NCBI GenBank assembly: GCA_026929865.2
Contig: CM049408.1
Coordinates: 24,566,001-24,630,000 of the forward strand
Source of the DNA: Hyperoplus lanceolatus
Taxonomy: Eukaryota; Chordata; Actinopteri; Uranoscopiformes; Ammodytidae
Direction: 5' to 3'
DNA: 64,000 bases
Part shown: piece by piece, positions 1 to 12,694 of the stretch
Position numbering within the stretch: position 1 is the stretch's first letter
Layout: the number at the start of each line of letters is the position of its first letter
Translations under genes and position numbers: made by a program
Notes under the pieces: generated by a model
Seen by the model: only the letters and a program-made list of their open reading frames with translations
Databases searched by the model: none
Told to the model about the DNA's origin: nothing

Positions 1-494
1 GTGCATTACTACCCAGTTATACAGTCAAGAGAGAGTATGCAATACATGAGATTAGCACACATTCCTTTGAAAAAGATTTAGGTATGTGACTTAAAGAAAT
101 ATAAGTCTTCTAGTTGTTGGCTAACTGCAGTGGAAGGCAAATGCACTGCGGTGTGAGTAACTGGGTTCATTCAGCAAAGGGCATTTTAGATTTAAGACTT
201 TTTGAGAACTTTTAAAGACTGATTTACAACAATTAAAGCCTTATTTTTATATTAATGAAAATGAAATTAAAAATACAGTGGATCTGTGAACCCTGGTACA
301 TGTTAAAGGAAATGTGTAAGTAGGCTACAGGTGTGATGTTTAAGTACATTGGTAAGTGCATTTGTCAGTAAATGTTTACATAGCCTACATGGGTAAGTGC
401 ATTTGTCATTTGTAAGTGCATGTGTAAATACAGTATGTAGCTAATGCATCTCGCAGTCTTCATCATCAGAGGAATTAATCTGAGCTAAACTTAC
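1..494 (-). other. Start of CHP1 intron 1
   Basis: This is intronic sequence downstream of the CHP1 first exon. It holds no exon that I can see. At about 351-430 there is a loose local repeat built on a gtaagtgcatttgtca unit, present roughly three times with drift. The rest looks unique. Confidence 0.6.
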
Positions 495-561
495 AGCCAG
501 TCTCCTTCTTAATTTCTTCGATTTCCTCCTCTCGCAGTAACGTGGACGCTCTGGATCCCAT
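495..561 (-). CDS. CHP1: CHP1, first coding exon (partial gene)
   Basis: This exon encodes the first 22 residues of calcineurin B homologous protein 1, an EF-hand calcium sensor that binds Na+/H+ exchangers and supports vesicle traffic. Read on the minus strand it starts MGSRASTLLREEEIEEIKKE and ends after ETG plus one base, followed by a canonical gtaagt donor (489-494). The N-terminal MGSRAS matches the family's N-myristoylation signal. CHP2 differs strongly in this segment, so CHP1 is preferred. The EF hands lie in later exons off the left edge, so function is inferred from the N-terminus only. The gene points left and lies tail-to-tail with nothing in view; its promoter side faces the LGMN 3' end. 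Confidence 0.88.
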
Positions 562-2040
562 GGTGAAACTTTTAAATGGTGTCGCAAACGAGCAGACGTC
601 TTGCCTTGCCTTGCGCAATCTTAGAACCAGCTGTGAAAGAAAGAAGTCTCGAGCACCGGTAGTGGTGTTAACGTAAAGTTAGCAAACAAGCTAACGTAAC
701 GTCGCGAGCTACACACAAATAAATAAAAATAACTGCTCCACTCGTTTCGAAAGACGCTACAGTTAATTAAATCCCAGTAGTAGGTTGTCGTCCTCTCGAC
801 AAAGTAGCAAGGCGAATGATCTGTTCGCTATTTACGCCTTTCTACGGTCGGTCGTGTTTTCATGTTACCGACACTGGTTTCGGTGGTGGTTGTCTTCCGG
901 TTTTAAGAGGAAGGCAGGTTTTGGACGAGGCCGCCTCCCAGTCAGAAGGGCATCCAGGAATCAGGGTAGCAGAGTAGCAGAGTAATTCGCCTGCTTACAA
1001 TGTAAAGCTAGTGCCTTGTTATATTTTAATTTAAAACAATTAAATGTATCCAGTACGTTGAACAAATACAGACAATACTTTCAATATGTATACTTGAAGA
1101 TAGCCAGCGCCTATTTTAAAGTGTATAGATTAGCTTCAGTCATGCTACAGGAAAGCTGATTGCGAAGGGGGGACCATTCTGCTAGGGGAACCATCTTAAC
1201 CGTAACACCGGTCAGTCATCGATAGATAGATAGATGCAAGCCGAAATGTCGCCGCTAGATGGCACAATTTAATTACTTCCCATGTTTGCGTTCATTACTC
1301 AGTTCAGCATTTATTATTTGAAGCGTGATGCTGTGCACCTACCTCTCAATCAAAACCTCCAGCCAAATATGTGGCACGCGGACTAATAACACATTAGTAC
1401 AGAATTAGTTTAGCACCTATATTATAGTAAAACGAGTAAAAAATTGGACTTGATTTGAATACGGTGCAAGATTGACATTTACTACAAGCGATATCTCATT
1501 TCATCCTGAACGGACTATTACAATGTGTTCGACACATAATCTAACTTAATCCATCAGCAGCCTCTGCTATAACTAGCTCAGCACAAGTGTTCTTTTAAGA
1601 CAAACACATTTAAAAGATTAATTAAACATTTTTAATTGATCATGAGTAATCTCAAAATCTTAACAAAGAGCAAAGTGTACAGTTGCACATAATTATCTAA
1701 GATTTAATAGAGTAATCTTATTATACAAAAAGGAAAGAAGTGGGGTCAACATGATTCTCCGCTGAGTCAGATACTAAATGTGATCATTAGACCTTCACAC
1801 AGAAAGGTTTATTCCTGTAAAATGTATAAAGTGTTCAAATGAGCTCACAGGGAGACCAACATAAAGCAGATAAACTGACAGTGGGTTACAGTAAGAGGAT
1901 GCACAAAGGTCTTACTGTTTGTCAGAGAGAAGACACTTATAAAGGGGTTTGGATCACAGGGAAATAGGCTTCAGTAGAATTATTTGGACACCGTACAAAT
2001 CCTCGCCTGAAGAAATAAGAGTCTTTTTTTTGTTTTGTTG
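562..2040. other. Intergenic: CHP1 promoter side and LGMN 3' flank
   Basis: The first 100-200 bases should contain the CHP1 5' UTR and promoter, but I see no TATA or CCAAT box that would fix the start site. The open frame at 785-985 has no recognisable similarity and is not called. A short GATA run is at about 1220-1235 and a CTCF-like motif at 1252-1265. Nothing else is recognised. Confidence 0.5.
1252..1265 (+). promoter_or_regulatory. Candidate CTCF site
   Basis: The sequence ccgctagatggcac fits the CTCF core consensus CCASYAGRKGGCRS at every position but the third. It lies in the space between the CHP1 promoter and the LGMN 3' end, a sensible place for a boundary. This is motif matching only; a 14-base match can occur by chance. 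Confidence 0.35.
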
Positions 2041-2058
2041 CAGTTTTGGTCTGTCAGG

Positions 2059-2064
2059 TTTATT
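2059..2064 (-). terminator. LGMN: Candidate LGMN poly(A) signal
   Basis: On the minus strand this reads AATAAA, 409 bases after the LGMN stop. It would give a 3' UTR of about 430 nt. I see no closer AATAAA between the stop and this point. Confidence 0.4.
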
Positions 2065-2472
2065 TCAAGATCCCTCTGTTACAAATAAGTCACTTGAGGT
2101 TCAACAAACATCCAGTGTTTAATTGTACTGGTAAGACCTTAACGTGTCAATCAAACATTCATTCATGCCAGGCCGTCCATACCACAGATAAAGCTGAGCG
2201 TAAAACTAATTGACATGATTTCCTTAAAACAATTAAAAACAGTAAAATATCATACACAAAATTCTTCACAGCAAAAGTGCAGCAACTCATCATAAAACAC
2301 ATCTTAAAAATTCTCAGTAAAATCAAAAACAAACAAAAACAACAAAAAAGTGTTAGTGTGTTGATATAAAAACAATAACGTCAACTCCACGTCAGATTGA
2401 TTCCTAAGCAGTGCAAAGAGAAGCTCTGTCTTCTCAGGCCGTCTCACACGAGATCCGACACATGACGGATTT

Positions 2473-5400
2473 TTACTGGAAAAGACACACGGAGTCCATG
2501 GCAAGATTGATGCTGCAGAGATAAACAGAAAAAAATACAATTGGTTTCAGTATCAAATAACAATTGACTTAACAGTCAATGGAATGGTAAAATGTTAGAA
2601 ATGCTAAGATGTCTTCTTCAGATGCTTTGTTCTGTCTTAAACAAAAGTAATATAACTTGAAGATTTTCAGGTTACACATATAAAAAAAATAATAAAAAAA
2701 GCAGAAATCCTTACATATTATGCAGTTGATCAGTCTCTATAGCAGTCTCTATAGTTGCAATTAATTATTGTTAACATCTTAATGAATAAAACGGGTTGCT
2801 TTGCCTTCCAATGCAGAAGTTAAGGATTATTTAATAGTCTGAATACAGTTCTTTTCTAATTATAACAAGTCCCTAAAGAAGGCTTTTGGTTTTCTAATAT
2901 ACGCACATAAAATTGTATGTCAGATTTGGACAATAGCAGAATCTAAACAGGAAGGACAAATAATTCAATATTCTACTAAGAGTCATGAAGACAACAGATA
3001 TAGGTCAGGTTATATAAAGTGGTTTATTAAGTCGAGGGCCATACCTGTATGTAGTGTATCCTCTCTCACACAGGTTCACCAGAGCGTACAGATGTCTCAG
3101 AGCGTATTCATACTGAAACACAAAAGGACATCACATGTTGTTAGAAATGTCCCCACAGTCTAATTTCAAGCTGTCGTTTGTTTGGCTCTCAAATGTCAAA
3201 CTTTTCCAGAAGGGAATTTTTGTCTCAATAAACCTGTTACAGCTGCATGAAATTCCCCAGAATATATTGTGACCAAAGATTTTACACCAAGTATACATTT
3301 TAAGAAAAATAGAATAAAAACTCCACAACTTAAATATAACTAACTAAAGACAACTTCCTAATCTCAGAACTAGAGAGTTGCTATCATGAACTCTCAACCA
3401 GGTGCCTTCCTTCTGAACCTGTCACACAGTATTGATTCATGTACCTGAACTATTTTCTCTCACTTTTTCTAAATTTGATGGTAGGTGTAATAAATGTAGT
3501 TCAGTTCTGTTAGCTGCCTGATTGACAAGATTTTTTGAAGAGATAATCTGCCTCTCTCCATATGGGAGTCTAGAGATGCCTTCACTGCTAAATGTGGCGA
3601 TTTCCTGACGGCAGGACTTGAAGCTCTGCTGTGTGGTACATTTGGTGGTGGCATCAGTTTGAAAAAAAGGTTTTTTACAAGTTACAATTTTTTTTTGCAT
3701 CTAAGAGAAAAAATCTGATGCCTCTTGTTGAGGCATAACACTTGAGAATATGTTTCTTAAAGTCAAAGTTTACAAATTCTATTCTACACTTGCTGCTTAA
3801 TGTCTGTCTCTTGGTTAAGGTAAACTTAATGCAAACCAGGCAAATCAATGTACTGTAACCTCCTGATTAACTGCATGTTTTTGAGAGAGATAGAGCAGAT
3901 CTGCCGTTTCCTCTTTTGAAGCAGAACCAGACCCTCGACACATGATTAAGTTCCAACCATCGACTACACATGAATGCTGTTAAAAATAAGACAGAAAGTT
4001 TCCTGGTCTGGTAAATGCAAATGTGTAGAAACTAAGGACCGCCTGTGTGCAGCTGTACCTCAGTTCGGTGCCAGTTGAAGCAGTTGTTTTTGTAGTGGTG
4101 GACAGCGGCCTGGTAGCACTGATGCTGGGTGAGCTCCGATTTCTCGTTGAGAATCTCCTCGGCCTTATGCTTATTGCCGCTCACCTGCTCAACCACTCGG
4201 CGCATAGTTTCAGCCAACATCTCCCGGATCTACACGCACAGACATATACACACATACACAAAGTTACATATCTATAACATGAGAGTATGTGTCATGTGAA
4301 TCGTTCAATTTGATTTGCATGGCCTGAGAATCTAAACCATGCAACAAACTCCATATCTCTAACCTTGAGGTGGGAGTTGATCTCCATCAGCAGTCCCCTG
4401 GCAGCTCTGATGTCATTGGATGACATCATCTTCCTCTTGAGGATGGCCAGAGGAACGTCGGGGCTGGGAGTCAGATCCAGGTCTGTAATTGGCTGAAGCT
4501 TCATGGGAGGGGCGGGGTTTGACTTGGCGTTACCCTGAAACGCTATAACCTTCATGTGGGCCAAAGTCTGGATAAGAAGTTAAAAAAAATTATAAGGGTC
4601 AAAATTCTGTCTTCCAGTTCCCCTCTACATCACTATTGTACTAGTAATCCAGTCTTAGAGTAGAAACTGAATTTGTATACTGTGGTACTACCTTGTTTCC
4701 AAACTGCTGGACGTGGCTGGTGTTTGTGTGGCTCTTTACGATCTTGTACTGCTTCATCAAAGTTTCTTTTGTCAGGTCCTCCTGAAAGCACAATGTGAAA
4801 CGAAACAGGTCACAAACAGGTCAGTTTCATCAAACGAGCAACAACATATTTCAAAACACAAATATGTTGATTTCAGGTTTCTGTTTTGAGATGTACAGGT
4901 GCAAACTACACAGTTTTTATTCTGTTGCTGCTGTAAACATTCACCACTTCCTTTTCCTGTCCCTGCTTTTATTTACACCAGGTGTTTGGAACAGCAAATC
5001 AATCTTTAATGGAGTTAACGTAGTCAGAGCAGCTGGACTGTAATAACAGTCAGCAACAGATTGGTCAAAGTACCAACAATTATTGTATGAAAATTCCAGT
5101 AATTAGAAGGTTCTGAAGTGAATTGAATCGCTTGTTGAAATTGCACAAGCTAAAATGTTTAATATTTGCATGCAATAGAGTAATATTGATAGCTTTTTAT
5201 TGATTGTAATAATTTTCCCTTTTTTTTCTTCCTAGAAAGTGATTGTGATGAGGTAAAGTTGAACTGACCGTCCTTATTGTTAAAGACTATCATTTTAAGT
5301 GTCAAAATGTTCTTTACATTTTTTAAAGGATTGAAAATGTTTAATAAAACACTAGGGGTGCTGTGATTCAAATACGTCACCCACCACATCAGAGTCCTCC

Positions 5401-5824
5401 ATCCACAGAACACTGTACCAGTCTCCCAGGTACGTGTCCCTCTTCTCATCGTAGTAACAGGCGTAGGACGACTCGTGAGAGTTGGCTGCTGTGGTGGCGT
5501 ATACTGAAAAAGACACAAAGACAGTCCCACGTTAGAAACATAATAATCATTTTCCTTCAAATTGTAATTATTCAGTAGGCAAACCTAAAAATGACTCACA
5601 TGTCACTCAAGACAACACCTGACACTCTTAAAGCACTGTTTGTTAACTCATTTAAAAGGTCAATGCAAGTGCAAGAGTGTGTAAACATATTTTTAAGTTT
5701 AACACAATAAAACCTGAACCTTGATCGTGATATGTTTTTCACAAGAGGCCAAGCACATGACAGAGGAACCAGGCGCACAACTGGCCACAATAACAAATGA
5801 CCAGAATGCAGACACTAGCGTTTT

Positions 5825-5857
<33 letters not shown>

Positions 5858-8800
5858 GTTAAGGAGTTCATTTCCACCACATGATTGTGACAAGATAAAG
5901 ATCAACTCACCGTCAATGTCAGCAGGCAGGTCTTTCATCATTGACCCGGACTCACATGCTTCAATGTAGAACACCATCTGGGAATGTGTGTGGGAGGGAG
6001 GAAGGACAGACGTTAGGTGTCAAATATCAAAAATAAAAAGACAAAAACAAATTATACGTTTTGATCTTTCAGCACAGCCACATCACCTTACTGTACTTAG
6101 TGGCTGCCCTACATACTGCACTGCATGTTTACAAATGTTGGCCTGAAAAAATAAACCAACAGCAGGTTTCTACATACCTTACTGTATCTCTTATTTTCAT
6201 GCATGTACTGAATGGCATCTTGGAGGTCTTTAACATTGAGCTGCAAAGAAAGAGAGAGGACAAAATGTAGTTTTAAACAGTGTTAACAGAAGTAAACCGC
6301 CTGCTTTACACTTACAGTTCTTAGCGCATATGTTGTTTTTTTAACTGTTGTCATGATTAATGAAAAAACATTACAGTTTGGGAATGGCTCTATCTTATCT
6401 AAACCTGATAAAATAGTTGAATGACTAACGTAAAGAAGAGTTACTTCCTGGTTTGTATTTGTATGGTTAAGAACTAGCTTATGTGTTTGGTGTGAACAAT
6501 AGGAAAAGCAGGAAGTAGAAAAGCGCTCACGTCATCATTAGGGAAGGCGATGATACCAGGCGCTCCGTGGTCGGTGAAGTACACAAACACATGATCGTTG
6601 GGACCGCTGCAGGGCAAAATAAAAAAATCTTGACAAACCAGATTTTGTTCCCGTCTGGTTTTAATCTCTTCCAACACACTCACAACAACTCAATCTCTTC
6701 TTTTAGTTTTTTATAACTTGCCTCTTCACAACTTTACCAGAGCCGCCTTTGGTCGCTGAGGCGTCACCTTTCAACACGGCCAGGAAGTTTTCTGGGGTCA
6801 CAGCCTGCAGGGGGGACACAGTACAATTTTTAAAGTTTGCTTCAGATTGCATATGGACTTGAATTAGGTCAATTGAGTACCTGTGTGTGATATGATTTGA
6901 ATGTGAAGGTCAATGCGGAGTGAACGTTTGCTATGTGATTGTGTTGTATGTGTTCTTTGTAAGATTGCATATGAAAATTAATCGCAAAAAAATAAAAAAT
7001 AAAATAAAATTTTGTTCAAACAAAGTCGCTTCAAACAAACATGTTGAATGTGCAAATCACTTTAAAACATGTATTCAGGCACTCACGTCCCCGATGTAGT
7101 CTTTAGGAACTCCCTTGTACACATCTGTGCCGTTGGGCCTGTTGATCACTATCCCAGGGGTTGGGTTACTGGAAACGAAAATATGATTCAGTTTTAAAAA
7201 GGAGGAAGTGCAAACGGCTGACATAACACTTTAATTAACACATGATAAAAGGGCAACGGGTGAATGATTCACTGATCAGGTGATGCAGTCAAACTGGTGA
7301 CAGCGCCACAGAACTTCATGTTTTTTCCCCTTTCGCTGCGGGAACACTTTCGGTATCCCAACTACTTTGACTTTTGTCTATGGGACAATGCACTCACTGT
7401 TGCAGAAATTCATGTAGAGCTGAAATGTTTGTTTGTCTGATTGTGAACTAAATGTTTATCAGCCTGGAAAACCAAAACCTTTTCCCCTTTTTTTCCACAG
7501 TTTGTAGGCCAAGCTATTAATCAACAAAAACAAACCAGCAGATTCATTGGTAATGAAATGATTTCAAATCAATGAACAATATTTCAATAAGTTCCCCCTA
7601 TCAGCACAATATTGATTTGTCAGTATAGGACACCATGCTAACAGCACTCTTGCCTACATTGTTTCAAATACAAGTTAGTTTTTAACTATGAATCCAACTC
7701 AAGTTGAAAATCATGTAAGCAGATAATAAGTACAGTATGTCACTGATAAAAAAACAATCAATGTTGTATTACGTCTGTCTGAAACTAGACCTACATTATG
7801 TAGGTATTTTGATGCATGGATTCTAGCCAGGATAAAGTGTTAAGAGAGTTAATCATTTGTATAGTTAAGTCCTTTGTCAATCAAACATACACTGGTTGTA
7901 GCCACTCAAATATCAGGAATTGCTGCTTTACTGTTTTTTTATTATAAGAAAAAAAGTGAATATCTCTTATCTTGGGATCTGAGATCTTCTTATGTGAACT
8001 GTTACTACAGAGTAATTAACAAATTAAGCCTCAGTCTAGACATACAAATTAAGTTTCAACATTATATTACATTCAAGCATGTTTTTATAAAAATAAAAAG
8101 GTTTAAGTTAATAATATACAGTAGGAAAGTGAAATATAAAATGCACATGACTGAGAGTGAAGTAATCGATCCAACTAGGCCTCTAAGTGACCGGTCAACT
8201 AGATCAAGTCCACCCTGCAACCATGACTGTCATACACTGCTGTGTCAAACTGTATGTCAGTGTGTAAGATTCCTCCAGGAACACTTAAATTAGTTCCTTG
8301 TGACTCCTCTCAATGTCTGTCCTGTTAATGGTACCGCTGCCTGCCCAAAGTAAGGCTAAGGCTGCTGCTCTAACAATGAACGACACATGAACGACACGCC
8401 ACAAGAATAAGACATTATTTCCTGTTGATCAACTAAATCTTTAAACAACTTATACTTATTTCAGTCTACTTGCAGATAAGCAGACATGGTGTGAAATATA
8501 CTGTACATTTACATAGGTAACATCATTTCAATAGATGTGTGAGTGTTTTTTTAAGATGACCTTATCAAAAGCTCATTATTGTTTATCAACTTCAGCACGT
8601 CAAAAATACACTATTCAAGGCAGTTTGGGTCACACAAACAATAATATAACATGTTATTAACGACTGCATGTATAGAAGATTTATAAGACACTTTTTGTGT
8701 TATGTATCACATAAAAGGAACCAACAAAGAAAGATGAATGAAGGTCACCAACTAACCAAAAAAATCAAAAATAATACATTGGGAGTTTTTCAACACTTAG

Positions 8801-9395
8801 AAGGAAAGAAGAAGTTACTGTATCACAAAGATTAGATACGCTGCTGCACAGAAAAAAAAAATCCCAAAACGTCAACTCACTTCTCACTCTGCGCCAAGTC
8901 ATCGTACATCATAACCACGATCTGCTCGTCAGGGATGCCATTCTTGTGGACGATCTGATAGGCATGACAAGCATCTGCCTGGGAGACGGAGAGAGCAATA
9001 ATATAAGCTGCAAATGATCACAAATAAGTCTTTTTTAGTAGCCTTTCAAATAGCTGCAGAAACTCTGTTAGAGCGTGTGTATTGTGAAGGGGAAGTTGCT
9101 TATCTGAAGGTGAAAGCTGATATCAACCATTATCAATTACCAATGCGGATTGTAAGAGGAAAACCATTGAGTCATGCCACAGTTGTCACGTGATAAGGTG
9201 ACATACAGTTTCATGTATATCTTTAATGTTACACACTCTCACTCTCTCTCTTACCTGGTGTCTGTAGTTGTACCAGCCATTGGAGCCTGCAACAATAACC
9301 ACCCAGTGTTTCCCACCTTCTGGCTCCTGGGCCGGAAAAGCATTGGCCAGGCCGAGGCTCAGGCCGAGCAGGGCGAATGCGACCGACTGAAACAT
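2473..9395 (-). CDS. LGMN: LGMN, legumain (asparaginyl endopeptidase)
   Basis: Legumain is a lysosomal cysteine protease (family C13) that cuts after Asn. Coding exons, 5' to 3': 9255-9395, 8881-8978, 7087-7168, 6722-6804, 6531-6606, 6178-6240, 5911-5977, 5385-5503, 4692-4781, 4364-4567, 4059-4229, 3045-3112, 2473-2512. They sum to 1302 nt, or 433 aa plus stop, the same length I recall for human legumain. Residues 1-17 or so form a signal peptide (hydrophobic [16 protein letters not shown]). The catalytic His is at 148 (YFTDHG, exon 5) and the catalytic Cys at 189 (EACESGS, exon 7). The propeptide/LSAM part follows, with the SND processing Asn at 324. A KGD stands where the human protein has RGD. 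The intron after exon 4 uses a GC donor (AG|GCAAGT). The start ATG follows a spliced 5' UTR exon; an upstream in-frame GTG (9402-9404) is not used. All splice phases agree and the gene looks intact. Confidence 0.97.
7169..8880 (-). other. LGMN intron 2 (longest)
   Basis: This 1.7-kb AT-rich intron holds no recognised repeat or exon. The 139-codon open frame at 7874-8293 on plus has no recognisable similarity, has codon use like random AT-rich DNA, and is not called. Confidence 0.5.
9185..9194. promoter_or_regulatory. CLEAR-like E-box in LGMN intron 1
   Basis: GTCACGTGAT matches the CLEAR consensus GTCACGTGAC (TFEB/TFE3/MITF sites at lysosomal genes) in nine of ten positions. It lies 60 bases inside the first coding intron. 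Legumain is lysosomal, so the site is plausible, but binding is inferred. Confidence 0.45.
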
Positions 9396-9746
9396 TGTCC
9401 TCACCTACTGTGGGAACGAATGGAAGTGAAAGTATTACAAACAAATATATATAAATATATTCTTTTTAAAACAAATTCATGGTGATCATAAAGTTGCTTT
9501 GTTATTTTGGTATGTCAGGTGGCGACCAAAACAGCAAGTAAGCGCAAACCAACCCTGACTGTCAGGATGTCACATGAGAAACATAATTGGAGCTTGCTAG
9601 TTGGTAGCACAACAAGCTAACAAAACAAAACGATGGACTATGACAGGATAAAGCTGATGAAAAGCTATTTAGTTATTCAAAACCCTCCCCAAAAAAATCC
9701 AGAGGTATTAAAACACACAGAAACGTTTGCTCTTTGTATTTGTTAC

Positions 9747-9795
9747 CTTTTCTTTGGTATTGCGTTGGGTTGATAGAAGTGGATAAACTACAGTA
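9747..9795 (-). other. LGMN: LGMN 5' UTR exon (noncoding)
   Basis: On the minus strand this segment ends in aaaag|gtaac, a good donor (9745-9746). The first coding exon has an acceptor (cccacag at 9408-9414) twelve bases before its ATG, so a separate noncoding exon is required upstream. The 5' end near 9795 is inferred from the TATA-like element at 9821-9831. Confidence 0.6.
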
Positions 9796-9814
9796 ACATC
9801 CTCGGCTGGAGTGA

Positions 9815-9932
9815 ACAGGACCTTTATATTTGACGTCGGGAAAAGCCGTTCAATGGAATTCTATCGTGGCAGCCAATCAGAGGGCTCGGTGGGCTCTGGG
9901 GGGCGGGGCTTCAGTGTAAACAGTCATGTGGT
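9815..9932 (-). promoter_or_regulatory. LGMN: LGMN core promoter
   Basis: Reading upstream from the noncoding exon on the minus strand there is a TATA-like AAATATAAAGG (9821-9831), an overlapping CRE-like gacgtca (9830-9836), a CCAAT box in inverted orientation (ccaat at about 9873 on plus), a GC box (ggggcgggg within 9899-9909), and catgtgg (about 9924-9930). Their order and spacing are those of a classical RNA polymerase II promoter placed 25-130 bases upstream of the inferred start. Confidence 0.6.
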
Positions 9933-11480
9933 TTGGACGGTTTGGAGAGCAATAAACATGCAGCAGCTTGTCTGTTTACTTCAGAAAGGGAAAAACTATG
10001 GTTGCGTTCCAAATCGCATACTCTTTCTTTTTTTTAAGTGCAGCTTGGAAGGGGCTGCAGAGTGCGTTTCATTATGTAATCCCGTATTGTGTAATGTCAA
10101 TAAAGCAGAACTATGGCAGCTTCAGTGAACAGAAACTCTTTCTTATCAAGCAATTTTTAGTCTGTAATGGAGTTGTTAAAGCCTTATTTTTTTAACAGTC
10201 AGAATAATGCAATGCAAGTGTATTCAAAAACACACTATCCTTTATAGAGCATTTAATAAACAAATGGATTTAAAAGTCACACATGAACACAATAAGTGCT
10301 TTTACTTTTGATACTTTTAGTGCATTTTGGATTGTTTGTCGTTATTCTGTATTGCCAACACATCTTACTTCCTATCTCTCCTGCCTTTTCCTGTTTTTTT
10401 TAACTCAGCCCCGAAGCCCATAAGTAATGAAGGTTTTCAAAGCAGCTGCGCTCTTTGCTTTTGAGCAAACATTAGTCAAACAGGAGTGCATAGTCCATGT
10501 GTCGAGGATGCTGCAAACAGTTCTGTCCTAATCTCCTAATTTATTTTTCTTTGTTCAATCGTTTAGTTTATAATGGTTTGTACTGTTCAAGGTGCATTTG
10601 TTATCAATTATTCACCATTTAGTGTTTTTGTTATATTGTGTAAATAAAAATTCAATAATACGTATTTTAGCCTTGGCAACAATCATACCAATAAAGCTTG
10701 TATGAACTGCAAAGAGGGACTCTTGAGAAATGATAAACTGTCTAGTTACAATTTGGAAAGGGATTGAGGCTTATTCAAACTAAATACAATTAGAAAATAC
10801 AGAAGTAAGACATTTTGCATTTACTGTATTATAGATTTGAAAATTTCCTCATCATGACAATGTAAGACTAATAATGTAAGACTAATTTCTATAGTGACAT
10901 TGTTTCCATTTCCTAAATACTTTTCTTTTGTGGGCATTATGTGCCTGTAAATGGAACCATGACTGCTTAAATATACTGGATGTGTTCAAAAACAGCTAAT
11001 GCATAATATCAATATATATTTATGTTACCAAAGAGTGATAAACTCTATTCATGTAGTCAGTGTGAGCTTAGATTTCTAACCAGTGCTCAGATCATTTATG
11101 AATTTGAAAAAAAATCTACACTTAAATGGTTTTGAAATAACATGCCGTACATGAATGAATATAACCTCCCAGGCCTACAGTCTTCACACCTAAACAGTGT
11201 ATGACACCAAATGTGCAGCATGTTACAAATACATGTCATATGATTTATATGATTCACACGGCCATAACAAGTCAGCAGGTAACTTGTAAAATGCCATATT
11301 TCACCAGCAAATCACAAGTTTGTTTTTAAACTTTGTCTCTTGTGCCACATTTTGTATATGAACCTAAAGTCCCCGTTTTTAAGTAAGTTTGGTGTCTATT
11401 CTTTAATATAGTCCAACAAAGAAATTAGATGAGAATTAAAATCATACAATAACAATCAGAAGAGGCGTATTAAAGTTGTC
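9933..11480. other. Intergenic between LGMN promoter and PCNX1 3' end
   Basis: No gene is seen. At about 10003-10040 there is one end (ttgcgttccaaatcgcatac) of the TIR family found more completely at 47330-47740. The remainder is AT-rich and unremarkable. Confidence 0.5.
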
Positions 11481-12663
11481 AGCAATAAATCAAACTTTTA
11501 TTTCTCAATATAGAAAAGAATTAAGTTAAATAGTGAAACAGTCCATCAAAAATTCGGCATATTGTTTTCAACCAATGGTCCTTAATACATTAACCTTTGT
11601 CTCAAAATGAAAAAAAGAGAAGATGTAACAAAGTGTAAATACCATGTTCACAGTAATAAATATTGAAAACAAAATATTTTATACATTTACATTATATATA
11701 TATATATTTGTGTAAATATATATATATAGATATAGATAGATATAATCATATACAGTAAAAAGTTATTTTTCAAGTTTATCAAACATAAAATAGTAAAATA
11801 AAAATGGCTGAAAACAGAATGATGATTGCATTTTTTTTCATTCCCAAGGCATCGGTAACCATGGCCATTCAGAGTCTGTAATAAATAAAAAGTGATATTA
11901 TCTAAAGAGTGTAGTGCATCGCTGTAAATTAAAAAAAACAAAAAAAGTATAGTGCAAGTTCTTTTGTTTCTCTTTGCGCAAAGTATTCTTGCAAATTTCA
12001 AACTTATCCAAAAGGGAATGACAACAACCAAACGGAGGAGTTTCTTTGTTGAGCGCAGCACCATCAAGTCTCTGACCTCAAATCTGTTCTGCACCACAAG
12101 TTCCTCTGTAGTCATGGCAACAAGACAATAAAAATAACATAAAAAACTAAATAAAAAAAAGCTATGTGTATGAAGCCGTGGCAGATATTCAATCAATACC
12201 AGGCTTATTTTGGCAAAATTATTTGAAAATAATAATTAAAAAAAAAATTATAATCTCCACACGCTCTCTCTTTACACTCAGCTCTGTCAGAATTGCCATA
12301 AAATAAGTTGATGAAAATGCATAGAAATTAATCACCAGTAGCAAGGACTAACTTAACTTAAGGGTTGGTTTTACTGTCATGCAGCATTTTTGAGATGCAA
12401 AGCAAGGCAGATACTGCGGGTGCGTCGTGTGTGTATCGATGTGGTCAAAGATGGCGGATGATGTACTTCTTGCTCTGCCGCTGCTTGCACTTTTCCCTGG
12501 CCTCCTTTCCCCCTCAGCGCTAAAGGGACTGGGGGAGGGAGGGAGAGCTCCCACTTCCTGTTTGTCTGAAAGCTCCTGCGTCCTGCTGAAATCCATAGGA
12601 CGTCTGGCTTCTTCAACACACAAGCTCATGTGTGCGTGGTGTGTGTGTGTGTGTGTGTATTTA

Positions 12664-12694
<31 letters not shown>

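Noticed and set aside
7874-8293. 139-codon open frame on plus
   Set aside because: It lies in an LGMN intron, is AT-rich, has no recognisable motif and no splice support.
11687-12196. 169-codon open frame on minus
   Set aside because: It lies in the PCNX1 3' UTR downstream of the stop and reads as AT-rich chance sequence with Ile/Tyr repeats.
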